Assembly: GCF_014163735.1 (NCBI RefSeq)
Contig: NZ_JACJDV010000019.1
Span: 1-60,947, forward strand
Direction of reading: 5' to 3'
Length of the DNA: 60,947 bases
Source of the DNA: Shewanella sp. SR44-3
GTDB lineage: Bacteria; Pseudomonadota; Gammaproteobacteria; Enterobacterales; Shewanellaceae
This document shows, in pieces, positions 10,589 to 20,748 of the stretch; position 1 is the first letter of the stretch, and every line of letters begins with the position of its first letter. A program made the translations under genes and the position numbers. Below the pieces are notes generated by a model that was not told the DNA's origin, searched no databases, and saw only the letters and a program-made list of their open reading frames with translations.

Positions 10589-11194
10589 ATGACCACAGAG
10601 CCAACAAACCAAGATCAAGCCCCAATCGATGAAGCCGTAGTCCAAGATGTTATTCAAGACGAGGCAAGTTTAATGGATGAGCTAACCCAGGCAAATTTCC
10701 GCGTTGAAGAGTTAGAGCAGCTATTAGCTGAATCTCAAGCTGCATTAGCTGAGCGTAAAGATGTTGAGATGCGCGCCGCTGCAGAAACTCAAAATATCCG
10801 TACTCGCGCCGCTAAAGATGTGGAGCAAGCACGCAAGTTTGCTTTAGAGAAATTTGCTAACGAGTTGCTGCCTGTTATCGACAACATGGAGCGTGCGCTA
10901 CAAGGCACTAACCCTGAAGATGAAGCCACTAAGGCCATTTATGAAGGCGTTGAGCTGACAATGAAAGGTTTCTTAACTTCGGTTGAGAAGTTTGGCGTTA
11001 AACAAGTTAATCCTGAAGGTGATGCCTTTAACCCTGAGCATCATCAAGCTATAGGCATGCAGCCAAGCCCAGATTTTCCTGCCAACACGGTAATGATGGT
11101 AATGCAAAAGGGTTACCTGTTAAATGATCGCCTATTGCGTCCAGCCATGGTGATGGTGTCTCAAGGCGGGCCAAGCGTCGATATCGAAGCGTAA
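10589..11194 (+). CDS. grpE: GrpE nucleotide exchange factor of DnaK
   Basis: Dimeric co-chaperone that releases ADP from DnaK. The N-terminal third is acidic and coiled-coil-like ([19 protein letters not shown]). The conserved core follows, with [20 protein letters not shown] and the C-terminal beta domain ([21 protein letters not shown]...[14 protein letters not shown]). ATG at 10589 is preceded by TGGAGTG and gives 201 residues. The open frame extends upstream to 10544, but that would begin before the predicted transcription start. dnaK and dnaJ are not in the window. Confidence 0.95.
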   Translation: MTTEPTNQDQAPIDEAVVQDVIQDEASLMDELTQANFRVEELEQLLAESQAALAERKDVEMRAAAETQNIRTRAAKDVEQARKFALEKFANELLPVIDNMERALQGTNPEDEATKAIYEGVELTMKGFLTSVEKFGVKQVNPEGDAFNPEHHQAIGMQPSPDFPANTVMMVMQKGYLLNDRLLRPAMVMVSQGGPSVDIEA

Positions 11195-11246
11195 ACTCAA
11201 GAACGACTGCTAACTAGCGCGTCGTGACAATATCGGTTTCGGCAAT

Positions 11247-11276
11247 AAAAAAGGACTGAATTTTCAGTCCTTTTTT
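11247..11276. terminator. Bidirectional terminator between grpE and dxs
   Basis: Stem GGACTGAA/TTCAGTCC with a 2-base loop, flanked by an A-run on the left and a T-run on the right. It can stop transcription from grpE (+) and dxs (-). Confidence 0.9.
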
Positions 11277-11311
11277 GTGTCTTCATTTCGGCAAATTAGC
11301 CGCAGAAGGTA

Positions 11312-13177
11312 TTAACTCAGATACGCTTGGATCTGTGCGAGAATACCTTTGGCATCTAACCTGAGTTCAGCGATGATTTCATCCGGCGCGCCGTGTTTAA
11401 TAAATTCATCCGGCAAACCAATTTGCAGCACAGGTTTACAGATTTTAAGCTTATGCAAGGCTTCGATGACTCCAGAGCCTGCACCGCCCATAATGGCATT
11501 TTCTTCTACTGTGACAATCACATCATGCTCAAGCGCCAAAGTATGCAATAAATCCACATCCAAAGGTTTGATAAAACGCATGTCGGCGACGCTGGCATCG
11601 AGTCGCTCGGCAACCTCTAAGGCAGACGCTAAGGTGGTGCCAAAGTTTAAGATGGCAATTTTCTTACCTTGGCGGCAGATTCGGCCTTTACCTATAGGAA
11701 GGGCGCTCATCTGTTCAATTTGCTCCGCTCCAGTGGCAGAGCCTCTAGGGTAGCGCACCGCAGTCGGACCATCTTGATAGCAATAGCCAGTGTAGAGCAT
11801 CTGACGGCATTCATTTTCATCCGCTGGCGCCATGATGACTAAATTGGGAATGCAGCGCATAAAGCTTAAATCAAACGCCCCTTGATGAGTGGCGCCATCC
11901 GCGCCGACAATACCGCCGCGATCGATGGCAAATAGCACAGGTAGACGCTGCAGCGCTACATCGTGAATGAGTTGATCGTAACCCCTTTGCAAGAACGTGG
12001 AGTAAATGGCTACGACGCTTTTAAAACCTTCACAGGCAAAGCCAGCTGCTAAAGTAACCGCATGTTGCTCTGCGATGGCGGCATCGAAATATTGCTCAGG
12101 AAAACGCTGAGAAAATTCCACCATACCAGAGCCTTCACGCATGGCTGGGGTGATGGCAAGCAGCTTGTCATCTTGGACGGCAACGTCACATAACCATTTA
12201 CCAAATACCTGAGAAAAGGTCGGTAAGCCTGGCTTAGTTGTGGGCTTTTTAAACTGATCTGGGTCAAATTTTGGCACAGCATGCCAGCCGATAGGATCTT
12301 TTTCAGCAGGCTCATAACCGCGACCTTTCTTGGTCATGATATGCAGGATTTGCGGGCCTTTAAGGTTGCGCATATTGCGCATCGTTTCCACTAAGGCATC
12401 CACATCATGGCCATCGATTGGGCCAATATAGTTAAATCCTAGTTCTTCAAACAAGGTGCCAGGGACAACCATGCCCTTAAGGTGCTCTTCGGTACGCTTG
12501 GCCATTTCTTTAATGGCTGGCATGCCTTTTAAGACTTTTTTACTGCCCTCACGGATGGTGGTATAGAACCTACCTGACATCAATTGGGCTAAATGGTTGT
12601 TCAGTGCGCCAACATTTTCTGAAATCGACATCTCATTGTCATTAAGTACCACTAACATGTCTTTATGTAGATCACCGGCATGATTCATGGCTTCAAATAC
12701 CATGCCGCCAGTCATGGCGCCATCACCAATAACCGCCACCACTTTACGGCCAGCGGCTTCTTTTTCAGCTGCGATAGCCATACCAAGGGCTGCACTGACT
12801 GAAGTTCCAGAATGGCCGACACTGAAAGTGTCATATTCACTTTCTTCACGCCATGGAAAAGGATGCAGACCATTTTTTTGTCTTATGGTGTGCATTCTAT
12901 CCCGTCTGCCAGTCATGATTTTATGGGGGTAAGCCTGGTGGCCCACGTCCCAAATTAAACGATCAAAAGGGGTGTTGTAGACATAGTGTAATGCGACAGT
13001 GAGTTCCACGGTTCCTAGGCCAGAGGCAAAGTGGCCACTTGAATTACCCACGGACTGGAGTAAAAATTGGCGTAATTCAGTCGAGACTTGAGAAAGCATA
13101 TTTTGTGGCAGCTTTCTTAGGTCTTCTGGCGTATTGGCTTTGGCCAATACTGGAAATTTAGATGTGTTGAAACTCAT
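11312..13177 (-). CDS. dxs: 1-deoxy-D-xylulose-5-phosphate synthase
   Basis: Thiamine-diphosphate enzyme condensing pyruvate and glyceraldehyde 3-phosphate, the first step of the MEP isoprenoid pathway. At 621 residues it is full length. Visible are the N-terminal catalytic His in [10 protein letters not shown], the ThDP/Mg motif GDGAMTGGM...N, the catalytic Glu in [11 protein letters not shown], and the C-terminal transketolase domain. It is the last gene of an xseB-ispA-dxs operon, 19 bases after ispA. Confidence 0.96.
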   Translation of the reverse strand: MSFNTSKFPVLAKANTPEDLRKLPQNMLSQVSTELRQFLLQSVGNSSGHFASGLGTVELTVALHYVYNTPFDRLIWDVGHQAYPHKIMTGRRDRMHTIRQKNGLHPFPWREESEYDTFSVGHSGTSVSAALGMAIAAEKEAAGRKVVAVIGDGAMTGGMVFEAMNHAGDLHKDMLVVLNDNEMSISENVGALNNHLAQLMSGRFYTTIREGSKKVLKGMPAIKEMAKRTEEHLKGMVVPGTLFEELGFNYIGPIDGHDVDALVETMRNMRNLKGPQILHIMTKKGRGYEPAEKDPIGWHAVPKFDPDQFKKPTTKPGLPTFSQVFGKWLCDVAVQDDKLLAITPAMREGSGMVEFSQRFPEQYFDAAIAEQHAVTLAAGFACEGFKSVVAIYSTFLQRGYDQLIHDVALQRLPVLFAIDRGGIVGADGATHQGAFDLSFMRCIPNLVIMAPADENECRQMLYTGYCYQDGPTAVRYPRGSATGAEQIEQMSALPIGKGRICRQGKKIAILNFGTTLASALEVAERLDASVADMRFIKPLDVDLLHTLALEHDVIVTVEENAIMGGAGSGVIEALHKLKICKPVLQIGLPDEFIKHGAPDEIIAELRLDAKGILAQIQAYLS

Positions 13178-13196
13178 GGCAGGTATGTTAGCTCTT

Positions 13197-14078
13197 TTAT
13201 AATCTTCGCGTAATTATGTATCTGGCGAAGTCTGCAATTAACTGGGTATTGTAAGGCAATTCTTCCAGCGCTGATAGTGCCTGTTGGACAAGTTGTGCTG
13301 CTTGATCTTGCGCTGCCGCCAAACCTAATAATTTAGGGAAGGTACTTTTATTGGCTTGCTCATCGCTGCCTTGAGGCTTACCTAGCTCTTGGGTTGATAC
13401 TGTGACATCTAAAATATCATCTTGCACTTGAAACGCTAGCCCCAGTGCCTGGGAAAACTTCACCAGTTGAACACGTTCTGTAGCGCTGGCATTGGCTAAA
13501 ATAATGGCCAATTCTACTGCGCAGCTGATTAATGCACCGGTTTTTTTGTTATGCAATTGAGTCAACTGAGCAAGGCTAATTGCTTTATCTGTTGCTGCTA
13601 AATCTATGGCTTGCCCACCACACATACCTTGGTATCCTGCGGCTTTGGCTAACACTTTTACCATTTGCAATTGTTGCTCAGGGCTGGTGTTTACTTGCTC
13701 ATCAGTGATGAGTTCAAAGGCTAAAGATTGTAATGCGTCACCAGCAAGAATAGCCTGTGCTTCATTAAATGCGATATGAACAGTCGGTTTACCGCGTCTT
13801 AACTCATCATCATCCATGGCGGGTAAATCGTCATGAATAAGGGAGTAGGCATGAATACACTCAATAGCTGCGGCGGCATTATCAAGTCTTTCAAGGGAGA
13901 CGCTGAGCATTTGACCTAGGCTATACACTAAAAACGGCCTAATACGTTTACCACCCATTAAAGCGCCGTAGGTCATGGCGGCTTTTAATTCTGGTGCACT
14001 GTCATCAAGCTCTTCAAGTTTGCGTTTAAGGACCTTGTCGACTCTTTGCTGATATAGTTCAATGGCTTGGGCTAACAC
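13197..14078 (-). CDS. ispA: Farnesyl diphosphate synthase
   Basis: Prenyl transferase building C15 farnesyl diphosphate from C5 units. The first Asp-rich motif is DDLPAMDDD followed by RRGKPT, and the second is DDILDVT. 293 residues is normal. The start is GTG immediately after the xseB TAA, so translation is probably coupled. The middle gene of the xseB-ispA-dxs operon, it uses the products of the pathway begun by dxs. Confidence 0.95.
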   Translation of the reverse strand: MLAQAIELYQQRVDKVLKRKLEELDDSAPELKAAMTYGALMGGKRIRPFLVYSLGQMLSVSLERLDNAAAAIECIHAYSLIHDDLPAMDDDELRRGKPTVHIAFNEAQAILAGDALQSLAFELITDEQVNTSPEQQLQMVKVLAKAAGYQGMCGGQAIDLAATDKAISLAQLTQLHNKKTGALISCAVELAIILANASATERVQLVKFSQALGLAFQVQDDILDVTVSTQELGKPQGSDEQANKSTFPKLLGLAAAQDQAAQLVQQALSALEELPYNTQLIADFARYIITRRL

Positions 14079-14315
14079 TTAATCACCTTCAACATTAAAC
14101 TGGCTGAGATTTGTGTCGCTTTCATTAAGCAAGATAGACACTTTTTGCTGAGCCTGTTCAAGTTTAGCCTGACTCTGACGCACCAGATTAATGCCACGTT
14201 CAAATTGTTTTAATGCGTCATCAAGGGACACGTCACCTTGTTCAAGTTGGGTTACTATTTGTTCAAGTTCGCCAAGCGATGCTTCGAAGCTGAGATTTTC
14301 AGGTTTTTTAGCCAC
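14079..14315 (-). CDS. xseB: Exodeoxyribonuclease VII small subunit
   Basis: Small helical partner of XseA in the single-strand-specific exonuclease VII. The core [19 protein letters not shown] and [13 protein letters not shown] is typical. I choose GTG at 14315 (78 residues) because AGAGAGGA lies just upstream. The frame is open to a TTG at 14345 with no ribosome site. It heads the xseB-ispA-dxs operon, a common arrangement in gammaproteobacteria. xseA is elsewhere. Confidence 0.93.
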   Translation of the reverse strand: MAKKPENLSFEASLGELEQIVTQLEQGDVSLDDALKQFERGINLVRQSQAKLEQAQQKVSILLNESDTNLSQFNVEGD

Positions 14316-14750
14316 GGAATTATCCTCTCTTTTATCGGGTGACAAGGTATATCAGGGCGGCTCACGGGTCAAATGGAGTCGGATTATATTTATGCAATAG
14401 TGGCTACAATTGAAGAAAATTGTTGAGAAAAATAAAATCGAACTAAACTTGCTTTAGCTTTGACCGATAACAAAGAGTTCAGACTTAAAAATTCGTCACA
14501 AAAATGAAGTATTTCAGAGAGTAAAATGATGAAATACTGGGCGTCATTAATAACTAAGGTTACACTGTTAGTTCAACGCTGTGTTGTCGTTAAGCTGTGC
14601 ATTGAAGTAGATTAGCAGTATAAGCCAATATAACTGCCATTATAGATAAGCTGAGTTTATTGAGATTTTATGGTGAGTTCGGTCGATTTACATAGCGCAT
14701 TTTGAGATGTTCAGGATGCAGTACATAGAGACTGCGGTTGAGGAGTAATT
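14316..14750. other. Intergenic region xseB / pomA with an inverted repeat
   Basis: Divergent spacer. On the minus strand a TATAAT (14383-14388) with TTGTAG 15 bases upstream is a sub-consensus candidate promoter for xseB. A perfect 9-bp inverted repeat (AGTATTTCA, 13 bases, TGAAATACT) lies at 14508-14538. A 29-codon open frame at 14527 has no support as a gene. Confidence 0.4.
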
Positions 14751-15518
14751 GTGGATTTAGGAACACTAATAGGCATTATCGGTGCCTTTGGATTCATTAT
14801 CGGCGCTATGGCTACCAGTGGTGGCGTTGGCTTATTTATCGACGTTGCCTCGGTACTTATCGTTGTTGCAGGCTCAATTTTTGTGGTGATGATGAAGTTT
14901 AACCTTTCACAATTTCTGGGGGCAGTGGGGATCGGTCTTAAAGCGTTTATGTTTAAAATCGATAAACCAGAAGAGCTTATCGAGCAGTCAGTAAACATGG
15001 CTGATGCAGCTAGAAAAGGCGGCTTTCTTGCTCTGGAGGAAGCGCAAATTACCAATAGTTTTATGCAAAAAGCGGTTGATATGCTGGTGGATGGTCACGA
15101 TGGTGACGTAGTACGCGCGGCATTAGAAAAAGATATCTCTCTCACTGAAGAACGCCACAAAATAGGCATTAGTATTTTTAGAGCCTTTGGCGATGTAGCC
15201 CCCGCGATGGGCATGATTGGTACCCTTGTGGGCTTGGTGGCCATGTTATCAAACATGGATGACCCTAAATCAATCGGACCTTCAATGGCGGTAGCTTTAT
15301 TGACAACCCTTTATGGGGCTATGATTGCGAACATGATAGCCATTCCTATGGCTGATAAATTGGCACTGCGCATGGCGGAAGAAATGCGCAACCGTAACTT
15401 GATTATGGATGCGGTATTGGCGATTCAAGATGGCCAAAACCCTAGGGTTATTGAAGGTTTCTTAAAGAACTATATTTCTGAGAAAAAACGTAAAGTAGAT
15501 ACAACGGACGGGGAGTAA
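14751..15518 (+). CDS. pomA: Flagellar motor stator protein PomA (sodium-type MotA)
   Basis: Inner-membrane stator subunit, four per PomB dimer, converting ion flow to torque. Four hydrophobic segments: two at residues 1-50 and two around 150-205 (PAMGMIGTLVGLVAML, MAVALLTTLYGAMIANMIAIP), with a cytoplasmic loop between holding the charged residues that touch FliG. 255 residues fits PomA, shorter than proton-type MotA. GTG start behind AGGAG at 5 bases. pomB follows after 2 bases. Confidence 0.92.
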   Translation: MDLGTLIGIIGAFGFIIGAMATSGGVGLFIDVASVLIVVAGSIFVVMMKFNLSQFLGAVGIGLKAFMFKIDKPEELIEQSVNMADAARKGGFLALEEAQITNSFMQKAVDMLVDGHDGDVVRAALEKDISLTEERHKIGISIFRAFGDVAPAMGMIGTLVGLVAMLSNMDDPKSIGPSMAVALLTTLYGAMIANMIAIPMADKLALRMAEEMRNRNLIMDAVLAIQDGQNPRVIEGFLKNYISEKKRKVDTTDGE

Positions 15519-15520
15519 CT

Positions 15521-16477
15521 ATGGCTAAGGCCAAGTGCGAATGCCCACCTCCCGGCGCGCCGATGTGGTTGGCGACTTTCGCTGATCTTATGTCGCTATT
15601 GATGTGCTTCTTCGTGTTGCTGTTATCCTTTGCTGAAATGGATGTGATGAAATTTAAGCAAATCGCAGGTTCGATGAAATACGCCTTCGGGGTGCAGAAT
15701 AAAGTTGAAGTAAAAGATATCCCTAAGGGGACGTCTGTTATTGCCCTTGAGTTCAGGCCTGGACGCCCAGATCCTACTCCTATTGAAATCATTAACCAGC
15801 AAACCAATGAGATGACTCAACAGACGATTGAGTATCAAGCGGGTGAAGATGACAGCGCCGGTGGGGTGCAAAAGCAGCAAGGTGAGCAGCGCGGTGGTGA
15901 AGCATCGGCAACAGCTCAAGAAACTGCTGAGGCGAAAAAGTCTGAATCGTCTTCATCTCAAGAAAATATTAATGAGCAAGTTAAGAAAATGGCCGAAAAT
16001 CTTAACGAAGAAATCGTTGATGGTGCCATTGAAATTGAATCCTTGGGGCAGCAAATTATTATTCGCATCCGCGAGAAGGGATCATTTGCATCAGGCTCAG
16101 GGTTCTTGCAGCCTAGGTTTAAGCCTGTTATCCGCGCGATTGGCAGCTTACTTAAAGATGTCCCAGGGGTGATTACTGTCGCTGGGCATACTGATGGCAT
16201 GCACATCAGTAATGAGCTTTATAGTTCTAACTGGGATTTATCTAGTGCTCGCGCCGTGGCGGTAGCCCACGAATTTATGCGGGTTCCAGGTTTTGATGAA
16301 ACTCGAATGAAAGTGGTGGGTATGGCGTCAAATGATCAATTAGTGGCTAATGACTCTAATGAAAACCGTAGCCGAAATCGCCGAGTGGAAATTACTATTG
16401 AGCAAGGTAAACCGCTCCAATCGGATAGTGAAATTATCGCCAATCCGAATACTCAGCCTGGCACAGAGGAAAATTAA
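15521..16477 (+). CDS. pomB: Flagellar motor stator protein PomB (sodium-type MotB)
   Basis: Peptidoglycan-anchored stator partner. One N-terminal membrane helix carries the ion-binding Asp22 (TFADLMSLLMCFFVLL). A long hydrophilic, Glu/Gln/Ser-rich linker follows, then an OmpA-like peptidoglycan-binding domain (VAGHTDG...NWDLSSARAVAV...NRRVEI). It is translated directly after pomA. Assignment to the sodium type rests on resemblance to PomB, not on an ion-specificity test. A terminator follows at 16529. Confidence 0.92.
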   Translation: MAKAKCECPPPGAPMWLATFADLMSLLMCFFVLLLSFAEMDVMKFKQIAGSMKYAFGVQNKVEVKDIPKGTSVIALEFRPGRPDPTPIEIINQQTNEMTQQTIEYQAGEDDSAGGVQKQQGEQRGGEASATAQETAEAKKSESSSSQENINEQVKKMAENLNEEIVDGAIEIESLGQQIIIRIREKGSFASGSGFLQPRFKPVIRAIGSLLKDVPGVITVAGHTDGMHISNELYSSNWDLSSARAVAVAHEFMRVPGFDETRMKVVGMASNDQLVANDSNENRSRNRRVEITIEQGKPLQSDSEIIANPNTQPGTEEN

Positions 16478-16528
16478 TTTCTGTTTGAACCCAGTGTTAT
16501 GTTGGGTTAGTCCTTAAGGGTATAAATT

Positions 16529-16556
16529 AAAAGCCGCGTTTGTCGCGGTTTTTTTA
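16529..16556 (+). terminator. Intrinsic terminator of pomAB
   Basis: CCGCG/CGCGG stem with a 5-base loop followed by seven T, 50 bases past the pomB stop. Confidence 0.8.
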
Positions 16557-16569
16557 TGGGCGTTTTTCT

Positions 16570-16597
16570 TTGGTAAAAGCCCCGACTTTGCTATAAT
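16570..16597 (+). promoter_or_regulatory. Candidate sigma-70 promoter of thiI
   Basis: TTGGTA at 16570 and a perfect TATAAT at 16592 with a 16-base spacer. The predicted leader to the thiI ATG is about 135 bases. I saw no thiamine-riboswitch motif in it. Confidence 0.55.
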
Positions 16598-16739
16598 CCG
16601 CGCCATATTAGTCTGGGGTGATATTTCCAGATGTTTGTTGCTGTTAAATTCGTTGTTTTTCAATTGCTTGCCTGTTGTGTTGGCGTTGTCAGTTGAGATG
16701 GAATTGTAATGGCGTAAAATTTTAGTCTGCGGAAGTCCA

Positions 16740-18200
16740 ATGAAGTTTATCGTAAAGTTATACCCAGAAATCATGATGAAGAGTAAGTCGGTACGCTCGC
16801 GTTTTACAAAAATGCTTGAGACCAACATACGCAATGTCCTTAAAAAAGTTGATGAAGATGCCAAAGTGCAGCGTCAATGGGACAGGATCATGGTTAGAGT
16901 ACCTAAAGATAAACCTGAATTGGTGGATACTTTCGCTGAGCGTTTAGGCTGCATTCCGGGTATTGCTCACGTGGTGCAAGTTAACGAATACAGCTTTGAT
17001 TCAGTTGATCACATTTACCAGCAAGTATTGCCGTTATATCGTGACCAGCTAGCGGGTAAAACCTTCTGCGTGCGCGTTAAGCGTAGCGGTACTCATGACT
17101 TTAAATCTATCGAAGTTGAGCGTTATGTTGGTGGCGGCTTAAATCAAAACACCGATGCTGTTGGGGTTAAGCTTAAAAATCCAGATTTAACCATCAACCT
17201 TGAAATCGACCATGAGAAACTCTACATGGTGGTGCGTCGCATCGAAGGCCTAGGCGGCTTTCCAATGGCAACTCAAGAGGATGTGCTATCACTTATTTCA
17301 GGTGGATTTGATTCTGGTGTATCTAGCTTCCAGTTTATTAAAAAAGGTGCCCGCACCCATTATTGCTTCTTTAACCTTGGCGGCGCTCAGCATGAAATTG
17401 GCGTTAAGCAGGTGGCGTATCACTTGTGGAAAACCTATGGCGAGTCTCACAAGGTCAAGTTTATCTCTGTGCCTTTTGAAGGTGTAGTAGAAGAAATTCT
17501 TGAACGTATCGACAATGGCCAAATGGGGGTGATTCTAAAGCGAGTGATGATGCGCGCTGCGACCTTGCTGGCGGATAAATACGGCATTCAAGCATTGGTT
17601 ACAGGTGAGAGCCTAGGTCAGGTATCGAGCCAGACATTGACTAATTTAAACGTGATTGATAGATGCACAGATTTGTTAATCTTGCGTCCTTTAATCGCCA
17701 TGGACAAGCAAGATATCATCAATCAAAGCCGCATTATCGGCACTGAAGATTTTGCTAAATCTATTCCTGAATATTGCGGTGTGATTTCTCAAAAGCCAAC
17801 GGTGAAAGCGGTATTGGCCAAGATTGAAGCTGAAGAGCTTAAATTCTCAGAAAACTTAATTGAAAATATTGTTGCCCAAGCTAAAGTGATTGATATTAAA
17901 GATATCGCCATCGAAATGGATAACCAAATTGCCACAGCCGAAGCCGAAACGGTTGTCGCTGTAGACTCACAAGAAGTGGTTATCGATATTCGTGCTCAGG
18001 AAGAAGAAGAGAAAAAACCACTGATTATTCCGGGCCAAGAAGTGAAGAAAATTCCATTCTTTAAGTTATCGACTCAGTTTGCTGATTTAGATAAGTCGAT
18101 AACCTATTTATTGTATTGTGAGCGCGGCGTGATGAGTAAACTTCAGGCGCTTTATTTGATTGAGCAAGGTTACACCAACGTGAAAGTGTATCGCCCTTAA
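16740..18200 (+). CDS. thiI: tRNA 4-thiouridylation / thiazole sulfurtransferase ThiI
   Basis: Adenylates U8 of tRNA and transfers sulfur to it; also supplies sulfur for thiamine thiazole. Domains: N-terminal ferredoxin-like and THUMP region (about 1-165), PP-loop ATPase with SGGFDSG (about 183), and a C-terminal rhodanese domain. The two catalytic cysteines are at residues 346 (EYCGVIS) and 460 (YCERGVMS), matching Cys344 and Cys456 of E. coli. 486 residues, full length. Monocistronic with its own promoter and terminator. Confidence 0.96.
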   Translation: MKFIVKLYPEIMMKSKSVRSRFTKMLETNIRNVLKKVDEDAKVQRQWDRIMVRVPKDKPELVDTFAERLGCIPGIAHVVQVNEYSFDSVDHIYQQVLPLYRDQLAGKTFCVRVKRSGTHDFKSIEVERYVGGGLNQNTDAVGVKLKNPDLTINLEIDHEKLYMVVRRIEGLGGFPMATQEDVLSLISGGFDSGVSSFQFIKKGARTHYCFFNLGGAQHEIGVKQVAYHLWKTYGESHKVKFISVPFEGVVEEILERIDNGQMGVILKRVMMRAATLLADKYGIQALVTGESLGQVSSQTLTNLNVIDRCTDLLILRPLIAMDKQDIINQSRIIGTEDFAKSIPEYCGVISQKPTVKAVLAKIEAEELKFSENLIENIVAQAKVIDIKDIAIEMDNQIATAEAETVVAVDSQEVVIDIRAQEEEEKKPLIIPGQEVKKIPFFKLSTQFADLDKSITYLLYCERGVMSKLQALYLIEQGYTNVKVYRP

Positions 18201-18223
18201 TTGCTGACTGCAGATGATTGAAT

Positions 18224-18250
18224 AAAAAACCGCATTTATGCGGTTTTTTT
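18224..18250 (+). terminator. Intrinsic terminator of thiI
   Basis: ACCGCAT/ATGCGGT stem with a 2-base loop, A-run before and T-run after. Confidence 0.85.
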
Positions 18251-18373
18251 ATGTCTGTCTTGAGGCAATAGCTGCTTTACAAATTAGTCTAGATAGGGAT
18301 AATCATTAGAAAAACTTATGACAACAGTCACAAGCACAATACCTATCACAATAATAATGATAAGCGAGTTCCC

Positions 18374-19285
18374 ATGTCGAGACGACTGCCGCCCCTTAAC
18401 GCTGTAAAAGCGTTTGAAGCCGCTGCGCGCCACTTAAGCTTTACCCGCGCCGCAGAAGATCTTTTTGTTACTCAAGCAGCCGTAAGTCATCAAATTAAAG
18501 CTTTAGAAGATTACCTAGGGTTAAAGCTGTTTCGCCGTAAAAATCGCTCTTTACTATTAACGGAAGAGGGTCAGAGCTATTTCCTTGATATTAAAGATAT
18601 ATTTACCCAGTTGAGTGAGTCTACCGATAGATTGCTAGCCCGCAGCGCTATCGGCTCTTTAACTGTCAGCATGTCACCGAGCTTTGCTATTCAATGGTTG
18701 GTGCCACGATTGGCCAAATTCAGTGAGAAAAACCCTGATATTGATGTGCGCATTAAGGCGGTGGACAGTGATACTGGCTCACTTACCGATGATGTGGATG
18801 TGGCGATTTACTATGGACAGGGCAATTGGCCGAATTTAAAAGCCGATAAACTCCGTAATGAAGTCTTGATCCCCGTGTGTTCTCCTTCACTGCTTAATGG
18901 CAGCAAACCACTTGAGAAACCCAGCGATCTTAAATATCACACCTTACTGCATGATTCTAACCGTCAAGATTGGCAGGCCTGGTTTAGGCAATGCGAAGTC
19001 ACGGACATTAATGTGAATCAAGGGCCTATTTTTAGCCACTCGTCATTAGTGTTGCAAGCGGCGGCGCATGGGCAAGGTGTTGCCTTAGGTTACAGCGTAT
19101 TAGCACGACCGGACATCAAAGCGGGGCGACTTATCTGCCCCTTTCCTGATGTCTTAGTCAGTAAAGATGCTTATTTTCTGGTGTGTCAGCAGGCCCATGC
19201 TGAACTGGGTAAAATCGCCGCTTTTAGGGCGTGGATGTTAGACATGTTCGCCGAAGAGTCGAGAAGTGAATTACTCACGCCTTAA
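18374..19285 (+). CDS. gcvA: LysR-family regulator GcvA (glycine cleavage system)
   Basis: DNA-binding regulator; in E. coli GcvA activates or represses gcvTHP according to glycine. The N-terminal winged helix-turn-helix (residues 1-65: FTRAAEDLFVTQAAVSHQIKALED) is classic LysR, and the rest is a periplasmic-binding-like effector domain. 303 residues. Placement before ygdD and rlmM matches the E. coli gcvA-ygdD-rlmM order, with one extra hydrolase gene inserted. gcvTHP is not in the window. Confidence 0.88.
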   Translation: MSRRLPPLNAVKAFEAAARHLSFTRAAEDLFVTQAAVSHQIKALEDYLGLKLFRRKNRSLLLTEEGQSYFLDIKDIFTQLSESTDRLLARSAIGSLTVSMSPSFAIQWLVPRLAKFSEKNPDIDVRIKAVDSDTGSLTDDVDVAIYYGQGNWPNLKADKLRNEVLIPVCSPSLLNGSKPLEKPSDLKYHTLLHDSNRQDWQAWFRQCEVTDINVNQGPIFSHSSLVLQAAAHGQGVALGYSVLARPDIKAGRLICPFPDVLVSKDAYFLVCQQAHAELGKIAAFRAWMLDMFAEESRSELLTP

Positions 19286-19339
19286 TCTCCTGAATGATCA
19301 CTTTTTTGATGTTGCCAATAGCAGATGAAGGATAGATAA

Positions 19340-20065
19340 ATGAGCGAGATAACATCGCCTGAAGCCAGTGCTTTAGCCATTGATTATGTTGTAGAGGGCA
19401 GCATCAGTGACAGACTGGTGATTTTTGCCCATGGCGCTGGGGCGAATATGCACTCAAACTTTATGCAGCAGATGAGCCACGACTTAGTTAATGCCGGCTG
19501 CCAAGTATTACGATTTAACTTTTTATACATGCAGGCCAATATGCAAGATGGCAAGCGCAGGCCCCCTGATAGAGCCGCTAAATTATTGGCACATTTTGAG
19601 TCAGTGCTCGAGTGGGTTGAAGATAAAATCACCCAAGGGGAATTAGCACCTAAGCATATCTATCTAATGGGTAAATCCATGGGCGGGCGCATGGCGGCGA
19701 CGCTGATGTCCGATAATGTGTCTTCGGCATCTACTTGTACTCGGGCGCGAAATTTAACTATTGATGGCATTATTTGTCTAGGTTATCCATTTATTCCCGT
19801 CAGTGGCGGCGAGCCACGCCTTGATGCCATTAACAATTGCCAAGTGCCAGTGTTAGTCATTCAAGGTGAGCGGGATAAATTTGGTACTCAAGTGCAAATA
19901 CCGACCTGGGCATTGTCCGAGGGTATTCGCTGGCATTGGCTTGTGGATGGCGATCACAGCTTTGTGCCACGTAAAGCCTCAGGTGTCACCCTTGAGCACA
20001 ATATGGCTCAAGCGCTACAAGCAAGCTTAGGGTTTATGGATCAGCTTAAGCACCTTTCATCATAG
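19340..20065 (+). CDS. Alpha/beta hydrolase (KANL3/Tex30 type)
   Basis: Predicted cytosolic hydrolase with an alpha/beta fold. HGAGANMHSNFM near the N-terminus forms the oxyanion region. The nucleophile elbow is GKSMGG, the acid lies in VIQGERDKFG and the His in DGDHSF, so the triad is complete. 241 residues. Substrate unknown. Spaced 54 bases after gcvA and 56 before ygdD, so these may be cotranscribed. Confidence 0.8.
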   Translation: MSEITSPEASALAIDYVVEGSISDRLVIFAHGAGANMHSNFMQQMSHDLVNAGCQVLRFNFLYMQANMQDGKRRPPDRAAKLLAHFESVLEWVEDKITQGELAPKHIYLMGKSMGGRMAATLMSDNVSSASTCTRARNLTIDGIICLGYPFIPVSGGEPRLDAINNCQVPVLVIQGERDKFGTQVQIPTWALSEGIRWHWLVDGDHSFVPRKASGVTLEHNMAQALQASLGFMDQLKHLSS

Positions 20066-20121
20066 TGATAAATTAGACTAATAAAGAAGAGTTGCAACAT
20101 CAGGGCTGATTAAGGAATACC

Positions 20122-20520
20122 ATGAATCGAACTTGGCTTATGCTTGGCAGTGTTAGCGCATTTACCGCAGTGCTATTGGGGGCTTTCGCCGCCCACGGCT
20201 TAAAAAAACTTATCTCAGTAGATATGATAAGCATTTTTAGTACTGGGGTGGATTATCAGTTTTACCACAGCTTTGGGCTGTTTATTTGTGCCATCTATGC
20301 CAAAGAATGCCTGCAGCCAAAAGCACTGGATTACTTAAGTGCGGCCGCAGGATTGTTTATGGCAGGTATTGTACTTTTTAGTGGCTCGCTTTATCTCTAT
20401 GCACTCACAATGCAGAAATGGCTAGGGCCAGTAACCCCCCTTGGCGGAGGGTGTTTCTTGTTGGGTTGGGCTTGTCTTGGCTTATGTTTTTGGCGCAATA
20501 AAAACAATAGTGAAATTTAA
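20122..20520 (+). CDS. ygdD: DUF423 inner-membrane protein YgdD
   Basis: Small membrane protein of unknown function with four hydrophobic segments in 132 residues (LMLGSVSAFTAVLLGAFAAHGL at the start, the AAHGL motif being typical of DUF423). It lies between gcvA and rlmM as in E. coli. Confidence 0.85.
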   Translation: MNRTWLMLGSVSAFTAVLLGAFAAHGLKKLISVDMISIFSTGVDYQFYHSFGLFICAIYAKECLQPKALDYLSAAAGLFMAGIVLFSGSLYLYALTMQKWLGPVTPLGGGCFLLGWACLGLCFWRNKNNSEI

Positions 20521-20550
20521 GGCCGTCAACGCAGCATAAAGTAGGTTAAA

Positions 20551-20643
20551 ACCGCCGTGAGGGAGTGCCAATGGCCCACGGCTTCAGTGTTGCATCAATT
20601 CAAAAGGTGGTCGACATTCAGCCATCGATGCACCTTGAATTGA
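20551..20643. other. Two consecutive hairpins upstream of rlmM
   Basis: The first hairpin pairs GCCGTG (20552) with CACGGC. The second pairs TCAATTCAA/AGGTG (20595-20609) with CACCTTGAATTGA (20631-20643), a long stem with a single bulge. Neither is followed by a T-run, so they are not intrinsic terminators. They may be leader structure or a palindromic repeat. A TATAAT at 20690 follows without a clear -35. Confidence 0.45.
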
Positions 20644-20748
20644 AGCGCCCTAGGTGCTCTGAAACTCGTATCTTGAGGTTACTTGGGTATATAATGCAGC
20701 CAAGAAAAAATCTTGGCCGCTTGGGCCATCTGATGAGTTAAGGTTGTG

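Noticed and set aside
14527..14616. 29-codon frame in the xseB-pomA spacer with AGAGAG upstream
   Set aside because: It lies across the inverted repeat, has no distinctive composition and no terminator.
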